DNA from: Acanthococcus lagerstroemiae
Lineage: Eukaryota; Arthropoda; Insecta; Hemiptera; Eriococcidae
Assembly: GCA_031841125.1 (NCBI GenBank)
Contig: CM063106.1
Span: forward strand, 67,444,101 to 67,508,100
Direction: 5' to 3'
Length of the DNA: 64,000 bases
Shown piece by piece: positions 46,118 through 57,530 of this stretch; positions within the stretch are counted from its first letter, which is position 1, and every line of letters starts with the position of its first letter. The position numbers were made by a program, and so were the translations under genes. The notes under the pieces were generated by a model. The model was not told the DNA's origin. It made no database searches and was given only the letters and a program-made list of their open reading frames with translations.

Positions 46118-46435
46118 TAACTCTGACGTCACGCAGTGAGTTACTGTTAGCAAGAATACTCGTCGTTGGGCCAACAAACATATAGACTCCAGTAAGAAAA
46201 ACACGCGGAGCAAAGATCGTTATGTAAACACGTCAAAATGAGAAATAATTACGAAATCAAAGGTGTATATTTTTAAACCAGGAAGTTTTTAGCATTTGCT
46301 AATAAAATTCTGATTTCTAACAAATTTCTTATTCTCAGGTAGTAACACAATGATCTTTGCTCCGTGTGGTTTTCTTACGGGAGTCAATACACGTTCGTTG
46401 GCCCACCGACGGGTATTTTTGCTAACAGAATTGAA
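46118..46435. mobile_element. Foldback element, repeat family D, arms of about 100 bp
   Basis: The arm at 46118-46226 (minus sense) and the arm at 46346-46435 (plus sense) share 'ttgctaacag', 'cgttggccca', 'gggagtc' and 'gatctttgctccg' in mirrored order, around a loop of about 120 bp. A single arm occurs at 39432-39535. No coding capacity. Confidence 0.7.
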
Positions 46436-47206
46436 TTTTTAAAGAATGATTTGTTTTATTCTTACTTCACTAAGCCTTTAACAACAGTCGCAGTCATATT
46501 TCCCTCAAGAATCAAGAGTTTCTCATATACTAAGTGTATTTTTCACATTCTTCAAATTGAAAAATAGAAAGGTACCTTGAGGATTCCTGATCAACTTATG
46601 ATTTTCATGACTGATATCAAATCATTCTGCAAATTTTTGTGTGAAATTCTGAAATTTATTTAGACTTGACAAATTATTTTGGTCTCTGTAAGTTCTAGAT
46701 GAAAAAATCTCAAAGAAAATAAAATAAAACCGGTTTAACACATTTATCCGCTTTACAACAATGATTGTTCTTTTTCTCGTTGTTTTAAGACAATTTGTTT
46801 TTAAAACATGTCAACCCTGAATGTAGCTATTGAATGACATCATGAAAATTCTTCTCAGTTGTTTCATTCCAAAGAAATTGAACAGACTGTGAATTTTGAG
46901 ACAGATCGCACCAGGTCTCCCCTATCAGCTAGGTAGGTATAATTTCCGAGTTTGGATGGACTGAAACAGTTATGTTTTCCAATTTGAAGATTCCAGCATA
47001 CCAGATCTAAACACGGTTTATAATATCATATCACTGGTATTGGTTTTGAAACGAATACTTTTTCCAAAATGAGATTTTGCGATTATTGAAAAGCTTAAAT
47101 TGGATGCTATGCCGGTAACACGTCTTCGATGTTTAGAAGAAACCTCAAAACTGATTACATCAATTCGAACAAACATTATAACATCATTGGTTTACATGGC
47201 CATACT

Positions 47207-47575
47207 GGAAAACCCATAGACTTTATAGACAACATAAACTGCGCTTAGTGATAAAAATTATGTAGTGTTCCTCGTAATATTGGTCTCGGCCAACATAATA
47301 TGAAGAATAAGTGGAGTGGCAACTGGGGTATAGGTCATGATAAAAGAGGAAATAAAACCGCGTTTTTGGCCAATAAATAATGATACATTAGAAAATATCA
47401 ACTTTGAAACATAATTTGAAAGAAAAATAATCAAAAAAATCGTGAAATGCGATGAAATACAGATTACCGATTCTCTGAAACCGAGTTGTACTCCACTTAT
47501 TCTCCATATATGTGTGCTAAGTACTTTTTATCACTAAGGGCAGTCCATATTATCTATAAGGTCTATGGGGAAACC
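47207..47575. mobile_element. 369-bp foldback element
   Basis: The left arm (47207-47333) and right arm (about 47480-47575) are inverted copies, with 'ttagtgataaaaa' against 'tttttatcactaa', 'agaataagtggagt' against 'actccacttattct', and 'catagac..tatagac' at the outer ends. The inner part of the left arm contains about 30 extra bases. No ORF. Confidence 0.7.
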
Positions 47576-47759
47576 TTGTTCATGATTTTCTCAAGAAGCA
47601 AAACTTAACTTGCTACATTCCCTTACTTCTCCGGCAACATGTTCTCCAAAAGTTCTTCAAGTACCTACTTTTACCCGCTGGAAGATTCTAGGGTTGAGAA
47701 AACAGCGTTCACAACTAAAAAGGCAATAACATGTAAATACAAAGAAAAGGTTGAAAGAG

Positions 47760-49173
47760 TAGGGGTAAACTGAGCAGTGTGAAACATTCGTGTCACTTCC
47801 AAAACACCGCTAAAAGATTCTCAGTCAGTAATATCGACATAAACAGTCCAGAAACGTGCGTACCTACCCCTGTTTAACAAAGCTACAGCAACCTCTTGTC
47901 CTCAAAATACCGAGAAAAATACGGTGACAGCACCTTCAGTTTTTTCTTATTTTGCGGCGAATTCTTCGAAGGAGACTTTCGATAACGTTCTTTTTGTTAC
48001 TAGATGAGCAAGGCATTCGAATACAGCAAGTTCTGCCGCATGAAAAGTAAAAGGATATTATCTGGTATGAAATGGATGATAGAGAGATACTATTAAGTCA
48101 TTTCACATAGGCACGAAGAATGATTCTGGTGTGACAGTAACAAATGCATCACTCTTGAGTTACGACCTCGCAAGGGTAGATGTGGAATGGTTCAAAAAAA
48201 CTGTAACCTTCGCGGAAACAATATACGTAAAACACACGTCCTCCAAAATGAAAACTGTTTCTGGGCTAAGTTTCCCCCATATTATCCCCACACACCACAC
48301 CTTGGTACTGGGTATTGTGGATCATTGTATACAGTGAACAGTCGTACCGTTTCTTTCAAATTAGCTCGATCACCTAAACCGAAATCAATACGTGGACACA
48401 GCGAATGGGCCACAAAATCGAAGAAATAAAACGTTACGCGATATACGGAGAGGTCGAGATGGAAATGAACGACTAAGTCATCTAAGAAGCTATAAATCGA
48501 TACCGTGGTAGATTAATCCAACGTGAAAAAGGTTCCATTACGTTCACATCATCGAGCATCATTTACAACCGCATATAGTGAGCCGTTAGATAAAGGACCG
48601 TAGCAATGCAGCCGCTTTGTTACACCAACGAACCTGTCAGGGAATACTCGAGAATGACTCGTGCTGACAGCCGACTCTCACGGTCCCACATCGCTTCGAG
48701 ATAATTTATCGAACTCAGAACAAGCTGCAATTAAATCAACGTATCGAGCAACTCGGGGAATCCTCTTGGCTAAGAGTCGAGAGAGTGCGCTTGTGTACCA
48801 AATTTGAGGAGAGGAACTAGAATGCATCGAGGTGGAGGTCCTAATGCTTCAATCACCCAACACCACGAATATCAACTTTGGGCGGTGAATCCAGTTGGCT
48901 CGGCTATAGGAGTTCAGAGCGTGCATACATACGAACTTGGAGAAGAATAACTAGAATACATCACGGTGGCGGTCCAAATTCGTCAATCACCCAACACCAC
49001 GAATATCATCTGTAATGTCTAGGGCGGAGAAGTATTGAACTGCAGCTCTGTGGCTAAATAACAACTCGAGTATCCAAATGTGAAACGTACTGACGAGCAC
49101 CATCCCTCAAACAACGGCAAGAGCACACCGCCACCAAAAAATTCGCACCAATAATTATGAAAAAATTCGTTAC
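47760..49173. other. Unassigned; 131-bp-spaced direct duplication at 48808-49012
   Basis: The segment 48808-48880 recurs at 48939-49012; both contain 'caatcacccaacaccacgaa' and a preceding 'aactagaatncatc'. From 48100 onward the sequence has more CpG and fewer homopolymers than the rest of the flank. This is upstream of the bowl-like coding region and next to a candidate leader exon, so a regulatory role is possible. Confidence 0.4.
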
Positions 49174-49440
49174 CTGCTGTGTGAATCCGCGCAGAATTGA
49201 AGATTTCGAAATTGCAAGAAAAACAAACAAAAAAAATTTATCAATTCACCGCGAAATTCGCGTATTTTCGGAACAGTTCGAGGGTTGTAGCACCGGTGGT
49301 GGGGGTCGCTGGGCGAGAAGGGGAAACGCGGTAGCCGGTATCCCTTATGGGTCGCGAGTCGAGGAACGCGCTGCGCGGTCAAAATTACCAATTTCGCACG
49401 ACCCTTTTTTTCTTCTTAGTTTTTAGCCGATCCGCGAGGC
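49174..49440 (-). promoter_or_regulatory. Candidate 5' UTR exon / promoter region of the bowl-like gene
   Basis: On the minus strand this CpG-rich stretch ends in CAG|GTAACG at 49174/49173, a good splice donor that could join the acceptor at 41241. The 400 bp above it (to about 49600) is the most CpG-dense sequence in the window, as often seen at developmental promoters. No TATA or initiator was identified. A wholly different upstream exon, even beyond the window, is possible. Confidence 0.3.
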
Positions 49441-50939
49441 ATCGCGAGCCGCTTTTTACAAAAACCAACGACAAGATTAAAGAAATAGAAAAAAAGAAAT
49501 GCGCTGCCGACTTCTCGCGGTAATGGGCCGATACTAGAGTTTGCCACCTGGACGGGTACGGCGATCTAACCTTTCCCTACCTCGCCGGGAATACCTTCAT
49601 CTCTGCGCCTTCCACTGCAAACGAGTTCGAAGCCTGTAAACCAATCCTCCGAAAGTATCGGCTTGTTAACGTCCACACGTCAACCCACCTCCGTACCTGA
49701 TTCCATATATCAGCATCGCGTTTGAAACATATCGAATTGTTTTTTGTTTTTTTTTCGAGATCGCGACTCATGCTCGACTCTATTTACACAGCGATAAGGA
49801 GGGACTATGCTGCTATAAATGTGATTTTGAGTCTGCGTTCGGTAAAGGTTCTGCTGTTATTCGAGATCGTAAAATCTAAGCCGGACCTAGTTTTATGGTC
49901 CTCGGTCCAGCGTGTATCGTCGAGGATTTTCCTCAGCCTCTCACCGGATGAAGTTTCAGATTGAAGCTGATAAAGGAAAAAGACGCGTAATTCGGAGCAT
50001 ACAGATTTGGGCAAAACGCCTTTTTTGGGAGCTCAGTATCAAATCAATTTGTTTCGCGAATTGATCTGAATTTGATTATTTAATTTCACTTCTTTTGTTG
50101 CTGTAATAATTTCCGCTATAAATCGAATTTATTTCCGAACCACATTAGGGGAGACTGAATCATGGGCATAGTCAAACTTTTTACTGTAGTAGAGCGATCG
50201 AAAAAAACAGTTAATACATACATGTAATCACGTGGCAAATGCCAAGTAACCATATTTATACTCGTACAAATAATTTTCATCTCTGTCTACTTGAGCAAGC
50301 GCCCCAGTTTGCCCCACCCCGGCTATGCCCCTGGACGGAATTAACGTTGCAGGAAGTTTTCTGTTCACATTTCAAGATCAACTTAACAAGAAATTAATTC
50401 CTGCAAGCAGTACCATGGAAAGCAAATCTGGGCTTGGAGAAGAGTCATCATTGGACCCAGGGCTGTAGTTGTGGAAGGCAGCTCTCCCTTGTCTTCTTTT
50501 CAATCTTCCAGAGTTAGAAAATTGGTAGTTTCAGAAAGTCACTTGGCCAATTCATGTTCCAGGAAACAATTTGATGACAAAAATTGTTAGAATTCGAATA
50601 AGTCTCTGACGTTGACCAATTTCTTCCACGTTTTAACCGAAAAGTTTGTATTTTCTACTGGATTCTGGTTTGTACGAGTATTAAAACTTACTAAAATTAC
50701 AGTAGGTAACTGTTACCACAATCCTTTAAAAATTACCCTGTAAGTTGTATGACTCTGAAATTTGGCTGAAAGAATCTGAAAGAATTCAGTAATTTTACTC
50801 CTGGAAAGGCTAAAATATATGCAAACTCGATTTTGGAGTTATTAAAAAAGAAGAAGAAGAAGATATTTGTCATAAAAAAGAACAACAAATCAGGAAAGAT
50901 GATTTTTCCTTCTCACAAAACCAAGTCCTGAATCTGGCA
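49441..50939. other. No gene recognised
   Basis: The CpG-rich part continues to about 49700; the rest is AT-rich. At 50151 'taggggagactg' again resembles the terminus of the 17034 element, with 'gccccagtttgcccc' near 50303-50317 as a possible inverted end of a decayed ~170-bp copy. Confidence 0.4.
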
Positions 50940-51490
50940 CTAGGCTTCGAGTGTCTTAAACAAAAAGTCTTACTGTATCTTAAGTCTGTTAACTGTGAAA
51001 TATTTTTGACATGTTTCAAAAAGTCTAAGTGGTCTCAAAGAAATCTTCAGAGCCGTCGAGAAAGAATTCGGGCCCGAGTGGAAACATCGGAAAAGAAAGA
51101 AATATTGTGCATTTTTTTTTTTACCCTTTTCTGAAAATACAATTGTGCGCTCAACGACAGACAATGTAAAAAACAAATCAGGCAATGAAAAATCGGGACC
51201 ATCAAAGAAATTCGTGTTTGGGAAAATCCTCACCTTCCCTCACCCTGTTATCAGCCCTGGAAATCCTCAAGTGGCGTGAACGAGTCTCAAAAAGTCTTAA
51301 ACAAGTTTTGAAGAATTGTAATGAGCCTTATACAAGTACAGAAAGGACATATTCAATTTTGAGTAAGTCTAGAAGAATCACGAAGAATCTTCAACAGTCT
51401 TAATAAGTTTAAAGCAAGTTTGACAGAATAATGAAGAATTTTGAATTGCCACAAAGTTCCAAACAAGTCTGGAAGATCTATAAAGAAAAG
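50940..51490. repeat. Degenerate AAGTCTTAAACAAGT-type repeat tract
   Basis: Imperfect words such as 'aagtcttaaacaagt', 'ctagaagaatcacgaagaat' and 'caagtctggaag' recur, the reverse complement of the tract at 28620-29395. Overlapping ORFs are not coding. Confidence 0.55.
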
Positions 51491-53927
51491 TAACTGCTGT
51501 AACTGTCTTTTAGAGTTGAAGCGAGAGATCCTAATTACTTCCAGTCCAATATATCAAGTTCGCCTACTGGCAGGGTCATCTGGAGAAGGGGGCTGATTTA
51601 CTCCAAGCCCCGCAAGGGGAACTGACCTCAAAACACAATTTTTAGAGGAATATAACTATGAAAATTCGAAACATTTTCGCTTCTCTCCTCGCGATTATTA
51701 TTTCATTCTTTATTTTTCTTATTATCTCGAGATACTGCCTACTGGAAAAATTTGGAGATAGACAAACCGAGGGTATAAATATTTCCGCTAAGAATCGGAT
51801 TTTGAAGACTGGCGTAAATTCTGCGAAATGGAATAGCATATTTCTTCTAAAATCTTGCCAGTTGTTTATTTGTTGCGGCGGAGGTAGGAAGAGGAAAGTC
51901 TCTTATCTCGGAGTCCGGGAGAATTTAATAAGCCCTAAATAAGTTTACAAGTGTTTTGAAGAAGTCTAACAAATGCCGCTAAAATTTCTAGCTAAGCCGC
52001 TTGGAAAGACCTAATGAAGCTCGGAAGCCATAAAAGATTTCAAGAGGATTCAACATGGCATCTACTCAGTAAACTTTAATCTATACGCTCACTGAGTCTC
52101 CTGTTGAAACCCCCTGTATCACTACATGGCATGAGCCAAGCTCTCAAAGTCATAATTCCAGGGAGAAGGAAACCCTACCTTCCTGAAAAATGCGGGGAAA
52201 ACCGCATTAAGGCCTTATCTTGAAGTCTTCAGGACGTTTTTGACCAAAAATGTCGCAGGAAGAGATTTACATACATCTTCAGTTTTAAGAAAAAGAAAAT
52301 TGGATTCAGAGTATTAAAACTGTGGGGAGAGTAACGGCAAACTACCCCAACTAACTTGCCCAGGAGAGTCACGCGTCAGAAACCGCAACCGCTGACGTCC
52401 GACATCGGACAGTTTGTATCCACAGACTCGTAGACGCAAAGAGGGGAAGCTCGGGGGAGGCTTAGTCCTAAATCTGCTAACCTGCCTACCCCCAATAAAC
52501 TGAAAAAAATGATGCGAAAGAAAAAATGTCGAACGTTATCTTGGTACTTGTCGGTCCGACTAACTTCTGATTGGCTAATTATGCTTATGCACAGGCTCAA
52601 ATGTGTCCATGTCGATAATTAATGTCCTAGAAAGACATTGCAAAAGAAAGGAATACCGAGGGCGAGAATAGCGTTGCCATGTCCTTAATTTGTCACCGAC
52701 TTGGTGTTTCCTCTTCGGCAACATTGAAAAGTGAGCATATTAGGATATCTAGATGACCATGTATTTGACTCATCTGTCTCACTGTAATGATACCATTCGG
52801 ACTGAAAACTAATTCCCAAAATAGTTACCTATCATTTCGTGGTAACTTTTCATCCAAGCAGGTCCGTAACCAGGGGGACAGGGGGTGTTGCAGTTATTTG
52901 CCCCCCCCCCTGAGAAAATTGGAAAAAACTCTTTTTACTCTCTAATATTACCCCAGTAAGATTAGGGATTACTATGCATTTTTAGAAACTTTGTTTCAGG
53001 TATCACTGATTCCTTTCTCGTTCATTCCGCATCAGGGTTGCGACGTAGAATAAACTTACATAGATTTTTTCAATTCTACACATAGAATACACTATGTAGA
53101 ATGAATGACTATTCTACACTCTTTTTTGTGGGGGGGGGGGGTGTACATTTTTTATCGTGGATAATTCTTCAAATTTTCGAGTCAAAGGACAAATTTCTTC
53201 GCGTCAAATAACAATTTTGTCTCTTTATTGACAGAGAAAGGGTGGCGTTTATTTTATTTATTTATTTTTTATTCATTAATTTTTTTATTCAAAGATAAAA
53301 ACTAAATACCTACTTTTTATTCAAAAAAAGGAAGATATGACTTCGGCAACATATTTTTACTTTTTCCTTTTTAGCTTATTTTATTCTGGATTACAAGTTA
53401 TCTCCTGTATTGTGAGTTTTGGTCTTTGGTGCTTTTATCACAATCCTATTTTGATTTTTCTTTCGATTTTTCAATGCTTTCCTTTGTGATTTATGCGTTT
53501 GTAATCAACTTTGAAATATAATATTTTATTCTGAATATTGTCTTCTTTTTTTTTCCAGGGGCCTTATGGGCAGCACTGCCCGTATTGGGCAATACCAAAA
53601 CTTTTTTTGGGCAGTTCCAAAAAATAGTATGTACGAATTATACATAGATTTAAAATTTATTTATTAAAAAAAAAGTTGTTAAAAATATTAACGAAAACAA
53701 AACTAAAAGAATTTGAAGTTGCACTTAATCAAAGTCAAGGTTGAACTTAAACAGGTGAGGCTATACCGCACAGTTTTCTTGTACTCACTGGTTTCTTTTA
53801 CAATTTTATTATTCTTTTGTGGGGCGGAATTTTTTTTGTAATGGAAAATTATCCGAAGAGAAATGGTGATTTTCTGATTCTTGCTGAAGGATAGGAATGG
53901 GTTCTTCTCGCAGAGGGAATAAACCAG
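51491..53927. other. No gene recognised
   Basis: AT-rich with G or C homopolymers (52905-52915 and 53131-53140) and no supported ORF. The ORF at 51658-51942 starts with a hydrophobic stretch but lacks any recognised domain and overlaps an equally open frame on the other strand. Confidence 0.4.
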
Positions 53928-54195
53928 ACTTTTTCTCTTTTTCTAACCCCATGAATGAACATTCTTCTTCATAATGGATTAGAAGAGAGGGGCGTGGAAA
54001 GAAACCGACCTCAGACTTATCCCATTCTTGTGAATGTGATTTACCTAAAAGTAAATTTCTCGGAAGCGTGCTGAAACCCGTCTAGAAGAAATGTATTAAC
54101 GAGGTAAAAATTTCAAATTATATTCGTTGTGTTGCAGACCCCAACAACGGGAGAGCATTTTCATGTCTAAAATTTAACTTCGCTGCGCCCTGCGC
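53928..54195. repeat. Direct duplication of about 270 bp, copy 1
   Basis: Closely matches 56530-56814, including 'aatgaacattcttcttcat', 'aaccgacctcagacttatcc' and 'ttcaaattatattcg'. It lacks 16 bases present in copy 2 near 56676. Both copies end at 'ctgcgccctgcgc', after which the sequences differ. Confidence 0.8.
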
Positions 54196-56529
54196 GTTGC
54201 CGGCTCGCCCATCACAAACTGTGTATTGCTGCAAGCTGCAAGCTTTAGCTCCGACTACTGTGCAGTGCACACATTTGCAACATGGTGCGCTACAGTCTGG
54301 TCCAGTTCAGGAACATAACTGGCTACCCGCAATACACATGTCATTATGAAGTTTGTTGGGAGTTGGAGGGGAAGGACGAGTTCAAGAACACGTTATCAGC
54401 GCCGTGAAAAAATAATTATGTTTTGTAACTGGTGAGCGCTATTTCCTAGAGGCGCGTACACATCTAAACGCAAACGCGCCTTAATCGACGCTAAACATGT
54501 CAACCAGAATTTAAGAATTTGATTGCAGTTCATTATTCGTAATTCAGGATTTATGAGAAAATATTCTGACTTACATATACTGAAGAATTTCTTTCAAAAT
54601 GAGAGCAGAATATAGCAAACTATATATCATTGAAAAAAGGAACTATACCATAGAACAAAAATATGGAAAAATTTCAAAATCGAATTTTTTGTCAATTTTG
54701 AGTTTCCCTGTGCCCTTAAGTTGTAACATTCTCACCCTGTAAAACAAAAAATAAGAATTTTGCTCAAGCTTCGACTACGACTCTAGCAATAAAATTTTTT
54801 GGGTTCCAGCTGTACCTCCAGCTTCAGTGTAATATGGTAGGCTCCGGGCACCGGATTAACAATACAATGTTTGTTGGTACATTAATAGATGGATTCACTG
54901 AGAATTCATGCTGAGTATTAAAAAAATGTAAACCGTAAATTCTAAGCTAAGTCTTTTTATTTTCCCTCTCCTCCTTCACCTCCGAATCGAAATTGATGTA
55001 AAAAAAAAAAGCAAAAACTTCTGCTTTTACCCCCAGTTTTTAATTGAAGTTGAGATGAATTCCAAAGCCAATTTATTTTTTATTTAATCAATCTAAGCTT
55101 ACAACAAAATGTAAGATGAATCTCATTTCGTGATAGCAGATTCGATTCCAGAGAAGCTATGAGGATGTAACTTCAGAGAAGACATACCTATTCTTCTTCT
55201 TCATCTTCTTTTTTACTAAAAATTGAAAGTTGAATGATGCTGGCTGAGGGGGGAAGGAGGAGATTGAGAAGCTACCTGTTTGTGTGTTTCTCAATTAGGT
55301 AATTGTTGAGAAATAATATAAGATAAAATAAACCAGATTTTTTCCTTGTTAGTCTGAATGTTTTACAAAACTTAACGTCAATACAGACAATATTAGTTTT
55401 CCATTGATGTGCCTATAACCAAACTTGGCGCTGTTTGAAATTCAGAAGCAGGTACGGTTAAAGCCCCTTCCTCACTGATTGAAGGAAACATTTCGTAGGT
55501 AGTCTGGTGCAGTAGGAAGTCGAAACATGGATCTTCATTGAAGAAATAAAAATACAATAGGTCTTTTATGCGGCGTCAGCCGTATCAACCGCTGGTAGTA
55601 TTCACACTTTTCAAAAAAGAAATTCAGTCGGACCATGAAAACTGCTCATCTCATCTACATATATACCACCAGAAACTAGAACCGGGATGAAAGGTAATCC
55701 CCCTCTCCTGAATCAAATGAACATGTACGTTTGTAGGTGTGCTTTTTATTTGAAAAAGGTTTTTTCTTCATTAACGATGACTCCATTTTTTGATTATTAA
55801 AATGTTCTTTTTAAAATAAATATATTCCGGGCCAGACATTATACTATAAAGTCGCCACGTTCTTCCGCCCTTCACCTAGAATTTTGAAGTAACCGAGTCA
55901 GCGATGTAGCAGTTGGGGTGCTTTCCTCCCCCAATCAAGTCGGCCCGTTGGAAAAAGTTGAAAAAATGCCGTTTGAGTTGGAAAAATCCGATCCTAGACG
56001 AACAGGAAAGACTCATATTTGCCAATTTTTACGACTCAGATCATCCAAACAATAACCTCTAATATTTTTTCAATCGTTCCGCTGGTAAAATTTAGAATCA
56101 TTCAGTTGGGAAATACGTCTGCCCTTCTCTCCCAATCCGATTTGTGACACTTCTTTCCTCTGAAAATCTGTTTTGAATGCCAAACCAGAACAGGCCGATC
56201 CAGAAAAGTAAAAATTCGTTTGTGTATTGACAAAAAAAAAGAAAAAAAGTTTTGACTTATTGGATTTACCAAACTTTTGATCCATCAACTAAAATTTCTC
56301 AACTCCGGCGGAGGCTTGGGAGGGAAAGCTAACCCCCTCATTTTCGTCCATGCTAGTGCATTTTGATGAGAATAAAATTCGTTCTCGACATTACAAGGAG
56401 CATCCTCTCTAACTGATCATTTTTCACATTCTGATATCACTAATACTACCTTGTAATTCCACTTTTAAAAGTGCACCGGTCTACATTTTGAAGAAAGGAA
56501 GATAAAAAGGAATTTAGATGGTTCATTAA
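54196..56529. other. No gene recognised, between the two direct copies
   Basis: AT-rich DNA without a trusted ORF. If the flanking copies were LTRs this would be the internal region, but it has no gag, pol or primer-binding site. Confidence 0.4.
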
Positions 56530-56814
56530 AACTTTTTCTCTTTTTCTAACCCAATGAATGAACATTCTTCTTCATAATGGATTGGAAGAGAGGAGCGTGG
56601 AAAGAAACCGACCTCAGACTTATCCCATTCTTGTGAATGTGATTTACCTAAAAGTAAATTTCTCGCACTGTGGGGTAAGTGGAAGCGTGCTGAAAACCGT
56701 CCAGAAGAAATGTATTAACGAGGCAAAAATTTCAAATTATATTCGTCGTGTTGCAGACCCCAACTACGGGAGAGTATTTTCATGTCTAAAATTTAACTTC
56801 GCTGCGCCCTGCGC
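56530..56814. repeat. Direct duplication of about 280 bp, copy 2
   Basis: Partner of 53928-54195, with a 16-bp extra segment after 'aatttctcg' (near 56676). An ORF of 141 codons (56558-56983) starts here, but the same frame in copy 1 stops after about 35 codons, so it is not a conserved gene. Confidence 0.8.
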
Positions 56815-56904
56815 AACTATATTCTGCAGTCGTGTTTTTGCTGCGCAACTGCAGTCTGCAGCCTTTGTTGTTAATTCAACGGAAATTTTTAATACTGAAG
56901 TTTT

Positions 56905-57530
56905 ATTTCTTTACTTTGGCACACAACGGAAAAAAGCGTTACCTACTTCGGAGCGTGACGAAAAGAGCGTTATGAAAATATAATAATAATAAAAAAACTA
57001 CTGACTGACTGACTGACTCAACACTTCATTCGCCTACAAGTGCTACACTCCTTGTATTAGCCTGTATTCCCTTGCAAGCATCACGTTCCTTGTACCAGCC
57101 TGCGAGTACTACGATCTGCTAGTGGATCATCTTGCAGACGAGTCTGCAACCATGGGAGAGCATTTTTATGTCCGTTTCGCGCACTATGCGCCAACATGAG
57201 AATGGCATCGTCCAGTGAACATAGCGTCCAAAAGATGAGCGCGCCAAAAAATATGGAGCGCGACGTGCTCTGCAGTCCGCGAAGAGCAGACATTGAAAAT
57301 GCTCTCCCGTGGTGGTAGACTCGTCTCCAAGATGATGCGCTAGTAGAGCTTAGTGCTCGCAGGCTGGTACAAGGAATTTTTTAATGCTTCCTCTTTTGGC
57401 TGTCGGCTCTTATGTTTTGTCACGCTCCAGAGTAACGCTCTTTTCCATTGCCAGCCAACCTAGCCAGCCCGTAACGCGATTTTCGTAATGCTATTTTCCA
57501 TTGTGTGCCAAAGTAAAGACATAAAAATGT
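56905..57530. mobile_element. Nested palindrome (two-layer foldback element)
   Basis: Outer layer: 'ctttactttggcacacaa..ggaaaa' and 'gagcgtgac' near 56908-56970 recur inverted at 57417-57525. Inner layer: about 57085-57175 recurs inverted at 57288-57380, sharing 'ccttgtaccagcctgcgag', 'gacgagtct' and 'gggagagcattttt'. A (CTGA)n tract lies at 57000-57018. No transposase is encoded. Confidence 0.65.

Noticed and set aside
41870..46924. A single 5-kb DNA transposon bounded by GGGAGACC-like inverted ends
   Set aside because: The two ends match only over about 12-15 bases, no transposase lies between them, and similar ends occur singly elsewhere; two solo remnants are as likely.
56558..56983. 141-codon plus-strand ORF
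   Set aside because: The duplicated copy at 53928 breaks the frame with a 16-bp indel and a stop, so coding is not conserved.
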